Part shown: positions 1 through 9,820 of the stretch, in pieces
How positions within the stretch are numbered: position 1 is the stretch's first letter
Layout: each line of letters begins with the position of its first letter
Assembly (NCBI GenBank): GCA_964017195.1
Contig: OZ024892.1
Span: 14,540,071-14,604,070 of the forward strand
Length of the DNA: 64,000 nt
Reading direction: 5' to 3'
DNA from: Siderastrea radians
Lineage: Eukaryota > Cnidaria > Anthozoa > Scleractinia > Rhizangiidae
The notes under the pieces: model-generated
What the model was told of the DNA's origin: nothing
The model's database searches: none
What the model saw: only the letters and a program-made list of their open reading frames with translations
Program-made: the position numbers and the translations under genes

Positions 1-1270
1 CCCGGTTGGCTAAGATGTGCTCACGTAAAGTTGCAAACTTAATCTTCTTATCCTCCGGTAAAAGGAAGGCGCAAAGTTGAGAGTCAACCAAAAATCCAAG
101 GAATTTGACTACTCGAGCAGGGATAAGCGACGACTTGGATAAGCCAATAAAATATCCCAAAGAAATAAGAACAAAAGCAGCTATGAAAATGGCAGCATTG
201 GCAAACTCTAAATCCGACCAATCCTCCGCAGACGCATGTGATTCAGGGGGAGGAGAAAGCTGTCCAACATGTCTGTCATCAATATACTGGCTACATGGCA
301 CTCCCAGGGATCTAATGTAGCTGGTAGCAGCCATACCAATAGAGTGGTAGACGTATGCACTGCCCTTCCAGCCAAAAGGGATAGTATTATAAACAAAATA
401 CCAGCCTTGCCATCGTAGGCCAAAATATTTTCTACTCTCTTCGGAAATTTCAACGTGGTCATAACCACTTTTATCGTCCATAGTTGTTTGGAAATGGTAT
501 TTTCCGGCATAACGAGGTAAATCAGATATGTAATCCAACTTGAGGGGCAAATCTCTTATCCACAAATTGAGAAAGCGTTCATCGTGGCATAACCTTGGCT
601 TAGAGGGTTCTATAGTCTAAGGCATAACAAGATGAGGGGGATCGTCTTCACCAACCCTTCCCCAGACTGAGAGAGATCCGTTTTTAACACGTTCCAAAAT
701 TGTAGAAGAAATAAAACCCTCAAAGCCAAGACACGATTTGTTATTGCTGAACTCTGCTCTTGGCGGGCAAGGAGAATCGTAAAATGTTCCTTGAAAATCC
801 CCTCGAAAGCGGGTGAAAAAGTCTTTAACGTTAACCTTATATTTGATGTATGATAAAATCTCATCTTGTTTTGGATGCTGGGCGAGGATTTCCTCCCACT
901 TGTCAACATGCCTGTGCAACTCCCCAGCTACAAAAGCGTCCGGGTTTCGGAATGAAAGTGGACTAGGTGAAGCTCTGGCCATGAGCGAGGAAACCACCTG
1001 AACCGAGGGTACCGGGGTTACGACGCCTTGGGGTTTACCCTTCCAATCACACCAGGTAACGGAAACACGCTGGAGCGCGGCTTCTTCTGGGTTGAAATGA
1101 AATGTCTTAAATCGTTTACAATTCCCCTGAAAGGAAATGAAGCGAACTATGAGGGGGGAAAACCCCAAAGCGAAGCAACCCCGAAATACCCCGTCCAGGG
1201 ACGGAGCAATGAAGGGTGTAAGATAACCCCTTCGGGGAAGCCTAGCTCGAGCGGGGAAACGAGAATACAA
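1..1270 (-). pseudogene. Retrotransposon pol fragment: reverse transcriptase (DIRS-like or Ty3-like)
   Basis: On the minus strand one frame stays open from 1270 to the window edge except for a single TAG at 617-619. After that stop come the reverse transcriptase blocks: MDDKSGYDH (block A), IPFGWKGS (block B) and the catalytic YIDD box in SQYIDDRH, then a segment containing KFLGFLVDSQ. The protein would copy the element's RNA into DNA. The stop suggests a dead or nearly dead copy unless it is read through. The order gag then RT fits DIRS-type tyrosine-recombinase elements and also Ty3-like elements. The recombinase or integrase that would decide lies outside the window. The stretch upstream of the RT blocks, from about 1270 to 620, is not recognisable by eye. 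Confidence 0.8.
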
Positions 1271-1332
1271 CTAGACACACAAGAGAAAAAACGAAATTCA
1301 GAAGGAACTGACACACAAACAGTACATCTTTA

Positions 1333-3452
1333 TTATTTCCTCTTATTCAAAGGGCAATTGGCAATAAAGTGCCCTACACTCTTACAAGTAAGTAAGTAAG
1401 TAAGTAAACCTTTATTTAACCACGATCTGTTAATCTGGTGATCTGGTCCCCGTAAGGGACCTGAGCGCCCGCCTCTACGGCCTCTGAAGCCGGTGGAGAA
1501 CATAGGGCCCCAAGAACTGGGACCCGGCTGAGAACCTTGGCCAAATTGAAGGACAGGACCACGCGGCGACGGAGACGGATTGCTTGATTTCAAAAGCTTA
1601 TGAATCTGGCCCGCTACCAGTTTCTCTTCCTTGTCACCCAACAAATTGATGATAATGGCGGCAAGGCGGGGTTCATCGACAAGTGGTCTGCACTGTTTAA
1701 AGATCGCATCGAATCTCTTGCGATCGGGGTGGACAGTCTCCCTTGAAACATCCGCCAACTGTTCAAGAGCAGCAATAAGGGCGTACCGGTCAACCAGGGG
1801 AGTAGGGCGGCTGGCCAGCTGACGCACAGTATCGAGGGCCGACGTAACGCTAATACGAGTCAGGGTTGATTCCAACCGCTCTACCTTGTCTTTCAATGCA
1901 TTAACATTCTTAGACCAAAGAAAGCAAAAAATTAGCACACGGCCGGACAAAATCGCTAAAACACATGAAGTGAGACAAATTCACTCTAGCACTCTAAAGC
2001 GAGACAAGACACAATAACAGTTCTTCAACGAGATAAACTCTTAACATCGCCGCAAGCGGAGCGAAAAGCTCCGGCAACGAGACAAACGCACAATATAAAT
2101 ATCCTAGAAAGACAAACCCACAATGACATTTGGGTGAGACAAACTGATAAAACGCTTCAGAGAGACAAACTCACTAGAACATCTCGGCGAGACAAACTCA
2201 CTACGACACATCAACGAGGTAGACTCACTATAACGCTTAGAGAGGTAAACTCACAATAGAACTACAGCGAGACAAACGCACTAGAACAGCTAGGTGAGAC
2301 AAACTCACTAGAATATCTCGGTGAGACAAACTCACTACAACACGTCAATGAGACAAACTCACTTTAACACTTCAGTGAGGGAAACTCATAATAGAACTAC
2401 GACGAGACAAACTCACTTCAACATTTTGTTGAGACAAACTCACTAAAAACACTTCGGTGAGACAAACTCACTAAAATACTTCGGTGAGACAAACTTCACT
2501 AAAACACTTCGGTGAGCAAACTCACTAACACTTCGGTGAGACAAACTCACTAACACTTCGGTGAGACAAACTCACTAACACTTTGGTGAGACAAACTCAC
2601 TAACACTTTGGTGAGACAAACTCACTAACACTTTGGTGAGACAAACTCACAAAAAACACTTCGGTGAGACAAACTCACTAACACTTCGGTGAGACAAACT
2701 CACTAACACTTCGGTGAGACAAACTCACTAACAATTCGGTGAGACAAACTCACTGACACTTCGGTAAGACAAACTCACTGACACTTCGGTGAGACAAACT
2801 CACTAACACTCCGGTGAGACAAACTCACTAACACTTCGGTGAGACAAACTCACTGACACTTTGGAGGGACAAACTCACAAAAACACTTCGGAGACAAACT
2901 CACTGTAAACGCTTCTAAGCGAAATAAAACAAACTCACCGCAACACTGCAGTGAAAAAAACTAGCTATACATCAACCCAAGCGAGACTAACTCGCTAGGA
3001 CAGTTCGGGTGACATGAATACGAACCGAGTACGAGACTTCGAATGAAACTAGTGACCACAACAAAGAGCGGAACAAATACGATAGGCAGGAGGGGCGAAA
3101 CAAACTCACTTGAAACCTATAACAACAACGCTATAATCAAGACAAACTAGCGTCTAAAGCTAACCAAACGGGAAACTAAAGCTGCGACGATCCGCAAAAC
3201 GTAAACGCTAGCCACCAATAGCAGAAAGAAAGCAAGGCAGGCGAACGAAAGGCAAGAACGACTTACCACATCAACATGAGGTTGATGAGCAGGTTGAGCT
3301 GCAGGGACCGCAACTTGCGCTACTGCAGCTGGTGGATCGCCGCCATCAATATTTTGAGCGTCCTGAGCAGCTCCAGCTTGTGCTGGCGGAACTGCTAAAG
3401 CGTCTTGTAATTGTTGAACATCAGCCGGAGCAACAGGAACTTGGTCAGCCAT
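1333..3452 (-). CDS. Retrotransposon gag-like protein, apparently two exons
   Basis: Exon 1 (3267-3452) starts with an ATG (MADQVPVAP) and ends at a good donor, GTG|GTAAGT. Exon 2 (1333-1908) follows a pyrimidine-rich acceptor ending CTAAG. Both junctions are phase 0 and the joined frame gives about 253 codons. The N-terminal part is rich in Ala, Gln and Pro. Exon 2 begins with a heptad-like stretch (NALKDKVERLES), then a helical region and a Gly/Arg-rich tail. It ends in half a zinc knuckle (KSVGHFIANCP) whose upstream cysteine is displaced by a run of AAGT repeats at 1387-1407. A gag role, packaging element RNA, is inferred from this layout and from the RT gene just downstream. The splice is predicted from sequence only. 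Confidence 0.62.
2100..2920. repeat. 25-bp minisatellite (GAGACAAACTCACTAACACTTCGGT)n in the gag intron
   Basis: A tandem array with unit close to GAGACAAACTCACTAACACT plus TCGGT. It is most regular from about 2430 to 2870 and decays at both ends, with some units longer by a few bases. It lies wholly inside the predicted gag intron (1909-3266). No open frame runs through it. Confidence 0.9.
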
Positions 3453-3554
3453 AAGAATTAAAGTGTGGCGCAGCGATGAAGCGAAAACAAAAAGCGCGAA
3501 AAGAAGCATTCGAAACACCGAAAAGACTGAATGAGCTATCGCGACAAGGGAGTG

Positions 3555-3567
3555 GCCTTATATAAGA
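3555..3567 (-). promoter_or_regulatory. TATA box of the retroelement
   Basis: On the minus strand a TTATATAAGG motif lies about 105 bp upstream of the gag ATG at 3452, the spacing expected for a promoter and short leader. It sits in the presumed left terminal region of the element, which ends near 3670. Confidence 0.5.
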
Positions 3568-3674
3568 GCCCCATACTAATGAGACACGTGATGGATTGCC
3601 ACGGACTGAACGCAGCATGCTAGGGTTACGTAATCAGCGTTTTAAGGCTTTTTTGTGCGGAGCCCCTAGAGAGA

Positions 3675-4915
3675 ATAGTTATCAGTGAGGCCGAAGCTGT
3701 GAACATATCCAATTCCAAGTTTGGGTTTGATAGTAGATAGCACTTTACCACCCTCTAGAGGATTTTGGCTGGCATTTCCCGAGAAGGGTGGTATTTGAAT
3801 GATTTTGTAAGTGGAGTTTAGGCCAAAAGAGACTGAGAGATTGTTCACTGAACCGTCTGGGGTCTGGTGAGGGTGAGCAGTTGCCATGTTGATTGTGACG
3901 CTATCTAGAGAAAAAAGGAAAATTAAACAATTAAACTGGACATATTTTAAGTGAAATCCTTAATTGCAGACCACGATTTCACACTCAAACCAACGTAAAC
4001 GTTCATTAAAACGTAGTCCTCAAAAACGCTTACATTATAATGTCTCATTGGGCATTCAGAACCTTCGGTCTTGTACGCGGACTGATTCGCATAGTCAGAA
4101 ATGGTCTCACTTCAGGATTTCATCCACGCAAACTTAGACAAACCTTGTACAGTATAACAGACAGCACCAAAGGAATGTACTGTTCAATAAAAGTCGCACA
4201 CGAGGCAAGGAGGCCCAATAGCTTTCATTTAAATAGACAGTGACCCACAAGCATTTCATTCACAGACTCAGTTTGAAACATGTTGAGGCCACAATAAACA
4301 GAACCACAACAAACTTCTGCTCAGTAGCTTTTATTTAATTTGTCACTCACCCATTGGGTTAGCCTCCCACGCAATCGTTTTTAGGGGAGTCGTATTACCC
4401 TCCGACTCCCCTAAAAACGACTGCGTGGGAGGCTACCATTGGGTTATCACAAGCTTTTTCAGTACTGTAGCATTACTGGCCTTTGCAGTAGGCTCGCTCG
4501 ATAAACAACGGTAGCGCCAGTCTCGTTGGGAACAATGTCTGTAGTGGTGCAGATGTTCGACTCTACAGCATGATTAACGGAGCCACAAGGAAGTACTCGA
4601 TTACTTTCATCTGAATGGTCGTCACACTGGTGCTGCACACTCAAACTGTAAAAACATATTTCACAGAGAAGCTGTGAATTTACAAAGAAAATTCATTAAT
4701 TAAGGGATGCGCGAAGTATACCAGGCAATGTTTGCCTGCTAGACATCAAGCACTCTCTCAGTGAGTGCTCGGCGAATTGAGCGAGACGACCACGTGAGCG
4801 CGCACGAAAAATGACACCTACAGAAAAAAATGCACGAAGTCTATGCCTTGTTACCTGGAAACTCTTTGGTCAAGTCCACCTTCTTCAAAATGTCCAGCGT
4901 TTCGGAGAGGGAGAC
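3675..4915 (-). pseudogene. Truncated duplicate of the carotenoid oxygenase gene
   Basis: This block aligns base by base to 11237-12370 of the intact gene, introns included, so it is a DNA-level duplicate and not a processed copy. It retains the start of the exon coding AHPH and YVHSFG, two of the iron-binding histidine sites, but the frame ends after LTDNY at about 3675, where retroelement sequence takes over. It also keeps about 50 bp of the upstream exon (near 4860-4912). There the homology stops and sequence matching the start of the dispersed repeat at 7150 begins. The catalytic C-terminal half and most of the first exon are absent, so it cannot make an enzyme. Confidence 0.88.
4360..4435. 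mobile_element. 76-bp hairpin MITE with 9-bp TSD and preserved empty site
   Basis: The termini TAGCCTCCCACG and CGTGGGAGGCTA are perfect inverted repeats, and the internal arms also pair (TTTTTAGGGGAGTCG with CGACTCCCCTAAAAA). It is flanked by CCATTGGGT at 351-359 and 436-444 of the same kilobase. The paralogous intron near 11909 has one copy of this site and no insert. A 9-bp duplication fits a Mutator-like element. Confidence 0.85.
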
Positions 4916-4962
4916 AATTGTACAGACGGTGTTCCGACAAAGGGACACTGATTGTATCTAAG
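4909..4962. repeat. Fragment of the 7.15-kb dispersed repeat
   Basis: The run GGAGACAATTGTACAGACGG and the bases after it match 7158-7201 with few changes. It marks the broken edge of the oxygenase duplicate. Confidence 0.7.
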
Positions 4963-5222
4963 GGAAAACACTGGAAAAGGCTTAATTAAATTACTTGACA
5001 CTGCATACAGGTCTTTCAACTCAAAATTACTCCTTGTAAATTTTCAAATATATATGCGTGGGAAAAGGTGAATGGTGTTTCAGACGGCTCTGAAAGGCTT
5101 AAAAACAGAAAACCGCCAATTACCACAGAAACTTGTACCGGTGTCAGTGACACCGAAATCATCCCGCACAACTGTGTTAAACCTCACTTGCTAGACGTCT
5201 AAGCCTTGAGCAAACAGAAAAG

Positions 5223-6179
5223 GCCATGGACAAAACACTGACCCCAGTCCATGGACTACCCCGATGGACTACCGAAATGGACTACCCCTAAAATGGACTA
5301 CCCCTAAAAAAGACTATTTCGAATGAGTACTATTGAAAGAACTGCTATTCATATACTTACATTGCACGTACCTTGTTTATTTTCGTCCGCACGGCCTCTA
5401 GCAGCCATTTTGAATAATTATACTCTATACATTTTATGTATCGTTTTCATACGAACTTCGCGCTCGTAAAAGTCTGAACTCATTCAAACTTCAAGGCTCT
5501 GAAAAACCGGAAGTGACGTAGTTTTTTTTGCGTTTGACCGCTGTGAAGGACTGAGGTGGTTTTATTTTCTGCAGCTGATCCGCACATTTTCTTACACCCG
5601 AGCTATGGATCACAGCAGAAAGGAGATCGTAATTTCTCTATCGATTCCAGATAAAGTACAAGATTTTCGGTATTTGCAGCATGTGAACTGGGCATTTTCG
5701 ATCTTTTTACACGACTCCAAGACTCCACAATCGGCTGAAGAAATTGTCACGTATGTCATATATGTCACGGGTGTCACGTATGTCACACACAAAATCATCC
5801 AAGTCTTCATCTAAGGATTAATATTCAAACATACAAAAAATCAGAATCCTCCAGTTATTACTCTAATTTAAGATGGAAATAGATTTTTGATAATGAACGT
5901 CTTACCTGAATCCATAGTAAGTGGAGCGAACCCATGCCGCATGAGTCTACACTTTTTGCGTTCAGCGGTTGTTCATAGAGTATAATTATTCAAAATGGCG
6001 GCTAGAGGCCGCGCAGACGAAAATAAACAAGGTACGTGCAATGTAAGTATATAAATAGCAGTTCTTTCAGTAGTACTCATTCGAAATAGTATTTTTTAGG
6101 GGTAGTCCATTTTAAGGGTAGTCCATTTGGGTATTCCATCGGGGTAGTCCATGACTGGGGGTCCGTATTTTGTCCATGG
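5223..6179. mobile_element. Foldback element with about 205-bp inverted arms
   Basis: The left arm (5223-5428) and right arm (5975-6179) are inverted copies, with an internal spacer of about 545 bp. The outer ends carry several GTAGTCCAT units and the CCATGGAC terminus. Each arm contains an ATG followed by 12 matched codons (MAARGRADENKQ) and a consensus donor, CAAG|GTACGT. One faces left (5372-5408, minus) and one faces right (5995-6031, plus). No transposase is visible in the spacer. Confidence 0.72.
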
Positions 6180-6196
6180 CCAACAGAAAACGCTTT

Positions 6197-6260
6197 CATG
6201 TGATGTGATGTGATGTGATGTGATGTGATGTGATGTGATGTGATGTGATGTGATGTGATG
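6197..6260. repeat. (TGATG)n pentamer tandem array
   Basis: About twelve uninterrupted TGATG units immediately beside the right arm of the foldback element. Confidence 0.95.
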
Positions 6261-7145
6261 CGAAGTGGCAAGAGAAGAAGCGTTTGAAAATTCAAAAATA
6301 AGCGAAATCCACAAGCCTAGATCTAATGGCTTCACCCGCTTTAGACGGCTTGTAAATACCGAGTAAATGAAGGCGTTATACCTATACTCCAACAGACACT
6401 AAAATCAATCCCCAATTAATCTTAACGCTTTTTTCATAACAGCGCAATGCAATTTTACACCAGTTACATATAAAATAAACAAAATTATCTATTTCAACAA
6501 CGTTCGGAACATAACCAAAGAGCTGAGGGCATTTGCTGCGCGTGTTTACGGGTTACCAATGTAACCCGTCGAAATTTGATAATAGATGTAACCAGATAAC
6601 TTTGTAGCAAGTCCACCGGTTACAATGGTAACCCGATGTAAATTACAAACCAGTGTTTAAAAAAAACACATTCTTAGCTTGTTTCACATAGTACTACAGT
6701 TCCTTTGGACGACTGTCCTTCTTGTTGGTTTTTCAGTTTCAGTTTCCTTTGTTCAAGTGCGCTAAATCTACGCCGAAAGAACTGCACATGTGACGTAACG
6801 CGCTAAGGGAAGCTACAATTATTGTTGTTCGCGCATTTTAACTGTGGACTACTTTTTAACGGGCATGTCATTCAAAGAGGAAATCAGTGCGTGCTCAATG
6901 GACATATGTGTAGGTAAAGCGTAGGCAAAATAGGCCTCAACATATGACTTGATTTTAAGAGACGTTTTGAAATATCACGCAATTTCATTATTATTTTCAA
7001 AGATATATGAGACTTTTAAACCATATACAATCAGTGACACAAGTCGTTGGAACACCCTCCCCTCCTACCCCTATACAATGTTGCACGTGTTGTGAGCGCT
7101 TGCCTTCATCTATTTGGTTGAAACATTTTTACAACATTGCCTAGT
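6261..7145. other. Intergenic, no gene seen
   Basis: AT-rich sequence without a convincing exon. A short inverted motif, GGTTACCAATGTAACCCG, and a related GGTTACAATGGTAACCCG occur near 6550-6640. Confidence 0.6.
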
Positions 7146-7149
7146 GGGA

Positions 7150-7934
7150 GAGGGAGGGAGACAATTGTAAAGACGGTGTTCCAACAAAGTGAAACTGATT
7201 GTAGGTCTAGATTACAAGCTGCACCCTCTTCCTTTACAAACAGTTGGCGACGTAGACTTGCCACAAGTCCACATTCGCTTATTCGTCGTCGTCGTGTTTG
7301 TGAGACGAGATCGGAGATGAAACCAACACAAAATGTGGGAGAACAAGCTGACTTTCGTCTGACTTGCATGGAGAACTGATATTAAAAACTAAAGGGGTTT
7401 TTTTGAAAGGTAGAGGGAGCGGGGCGAGAACCGGGAAGGAAAGGGGGGAAGGAACCGGGGAGTGAAGGGGAGGGGGACTCGAAAGAAATGGGGCAGAAAT
7501 CGGGCTAAAAAAAATTGGAGATGGCGGTAGATGGTGGAAGCAGGATAATACCACTCAGTCCAAGGATTAGAGCAAAGTTTATACAATGTCGAATTTATAA
7601 AGCAGGTTTGGCCTGCAGAAAAATTGTCCATGATATAAATTCAGAGTTAAATTATATGTTATCTAAAACATAAAAAGTTTCCACAAATCCATGATTGGTG
7701 ATAAAAAAAAAATACATTACAACAAAGGAGCCTGATGACCAGCACTGGTTTAAATCCAGATTGCCGAATCGAACACGTCTAAAATCAAATTTACTCACGA
7801 GAAATGTAGTCACCTACCTTGTTTGTACACTCCCCTGCAGCTGTTGGTGCCGTTTCTAGAGAAAGCACTGAATGTTGTGGTTGTACCTCGTTGGCAGCAC
7901 CTAAATGACCAGTCTAAATAAATGGTTACAAATA
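7150..7934. repeat. Dispersed repeat K, copy 1
   Basis: Aligns with 17295-18005 in the same orientation over about 700 bp with small indels. The shared landmarks are GGCGACGTAGACTTGCCACA, a purine-rich central part (GGGGAGTGAAG) and, near the right end, a minus-strand exon-like segment that ends at a donor, AACAAG|GTAGGTGAC (near 7820). In this copy that exon-like frame is broken by a TAG. Confidence 0.8.
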
Positions 7935-8021
7935 CTCGAAAACAAAGGAGGGGAGCATTTGGGTTTTTGGTTTTCCGGTTTTAGTCACTTTGGAGATCGG
8001 TTTTTCGATTTTTGCATTTAA

Positions 8022-8676
8022 GGTCATTCCCCCGAAATAAAACTGAACATACGATTTTTGTCAAACTTTCACAAGTTGTTATCTATCGTGCAATGTTTGA
8101 AATATAAAATAAAAAGAATAGGTCCCCTGTCCGTTTACGAGATATCATCGTCTCAAGTTACCCCATAATTCCACGCAATTTCGCCTAACAAGCATATGTG
8201 TATTTGATCAGTTTACGCTACTTTCCATAGGAACAGGAAACACATAATTAAAGGAAATCTTGAAACAATGTACTAGATGTGAAATATCGATAACAAGGAA
8301 CAATGTACTAGATGTTTTATGACAGATGCTCGAAGCATCAGACGAAATTGACTTAAAACCTTCCTCACGTGCGTGTTCTCGAGGTCGTGATTTCATCTCC
8401 ATGAGTAACGCGTTTCTAGCAATATTTTTTTTTCGAACACGTGTTTTTTTTTCTAACTCTTTGAACTAAAAGAGGATGAACGGTAGGTCAAAAATAAGTG
8501 GAAAAAAAGTTAGGTCACCATGCTTGTTTAAGAGTAAATGACCTCTCTTTTCTCTGGTGAGCTTAGCCTCATAGGAAATCTATTACTCCCTGGACGTGTG
8601 CGCGCTGTGAGCGCGCGCTAATGACGCAACAAATCATGCGCAGTAAGGATGCGCAATGCAATACAGGGCAATGACC
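8022..8676. mobile_element. TTAA-flanked MITE J, copy 1
   Basis: The termini GGTCATTCC and the inverted GGSAATGACC are flanked by TTAA at 8018-8021 and 8677-8680. A second copy with the same structure lies at 18895-19541. A TTAA target suggests mobilisation by a piggyBac- or Kolobok-type transposase. No coding capacity is visible. The insertion interrupts a low-complexity GGTTTTTCGGTTTT-type tract. Confidence 0.8.
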
Positions 8677-8939
8677 TTAAAATCTCCGGTTTTTTGGTTT
8701 GGGTATTCAGTGTGGTTTTTGGTTTTCCCCTTTTTTGACATTCGGTTTTTATGAAAAAAAAAGCGGTTTTTCGGTTTTTGTTTTTCGCTTGTCTAGTTCC
8801 GTTAGCCCTCTTCATTTGACGTTGGTCACTCCGCTTTGGACCGTTTTGGCCATGGGTAACATCAGGGCTTGTGATCAAGTGGTGAGCCATCAATAGATTT
8901 GCGTATAATGCCTCTGTCACCTCCTTGAAAGGAAGTGGG

Positions 8940-9260
8940 CCTCAGCGTATGGTGCAGCAGCACGACAAAGAACAATGAGACAGGAGACGACAATGTCTAA
9001 GCACGGAACGTTGCCAGACTTTGTTTCGTATCTGAGCGACAGTCAGATATTCGACGAGAACCGGAAGATGCAAACGAAGACCATGAATCTGACCAAAGTG
9101 AAGATGGCCGGGAATCTGACTATAACATGATGAAGACGACGAATTCGAGACGAAGTGGGGGGTGCAACCAAACAATAACCTGTTTGGTGACAGGCCCACG
9201 ATATGCCGGAAGGGCGGTGAGATTTATTAATTGACTGATGTTTTGAGGGTACGTCCTTCA
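8940..9260. other. Possible decayed coding fragment, unrecognised
   Basis: On the plus strand an acidic stretch (EPEDANEDHESDQSEDGRES) is followed by frames that shift near 9130. Acidic N-termini of this sort occur in transposase genes such as piggyBac-like ones. The evidence is composition only. Confidence 0.2.
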
Positions 9261-9324
9261 TACGTCCTTCAGAAAATGGAAAACTACACGTCTTAATTAA
9301 CTTAAGTATGCGCCATATATAGTT

Positions 9325-9460
9325 ACACTAAAAGTGTCCGTAAACCCTTTCCTACTCCTAGTAGTCGTTCAACAAAATTACTGAGAGAGAACTAGAAAAG
9401 GGACAAGCTAAAAAAGTTACTGTTAAAATAAAAGACATTTCATTTACAGTAATATTTTAT
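9325..9460. repeat. Short dispersed repeat, also at 21475-21610
   Basis: AAGTGTCCGTAAACCCTTTC and the following CGTTCAACAAAA...ACTGAGAGAGAACT segment recur at 21475-21610 in the same orientation. Confidence 0.7.
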
Positions 9461-9820
9461 AAGGGAATTTTATTTCAGATTGATAACAGTGCAACTAATA
9501 CCAAAACATAAATCAAAATTGAACTTTTCACGCCTAAGGTTTAATCCTTAGCGGTAGTAAACTTGTTAACGGCCAATTGTTCACGTTTTGATTTGATATA
9601 ATTTGATACAGTGGAATACAAATTGTGAATACATTGCTTTACACTAACATGTAGATGGTTGTTACTAACGTGTCGAAAGTCTACTTTAGGTAATCCAAAA
9701 AGCGTTCGTCATCCTTTCAGTCACCTTTACATGAAAACTCCCGATAAAGATACATTCAAATATATAATCACTATAATCAGCTTTTGGCACAAATTTTCAA
9801 AAGTAATGGGACAAGCCCAT

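Noticed and set aside
2430..2900. CRISPR-like array
   Set aside because: Units are contiguous without unique spacers and sit in a eukaryotic retroelement. It is a minisatellite.
6096..6392. Open frame with repeated SHHIT
   Set aside because: It is simply the TGATG array read on the minus strand plus foldback sequence.
8208..8402. Conserved minus-strand frame also found at 19073-19333
   Set aside because: Both lie inside copies of the same MITE, and conservation reflects recent transposition.
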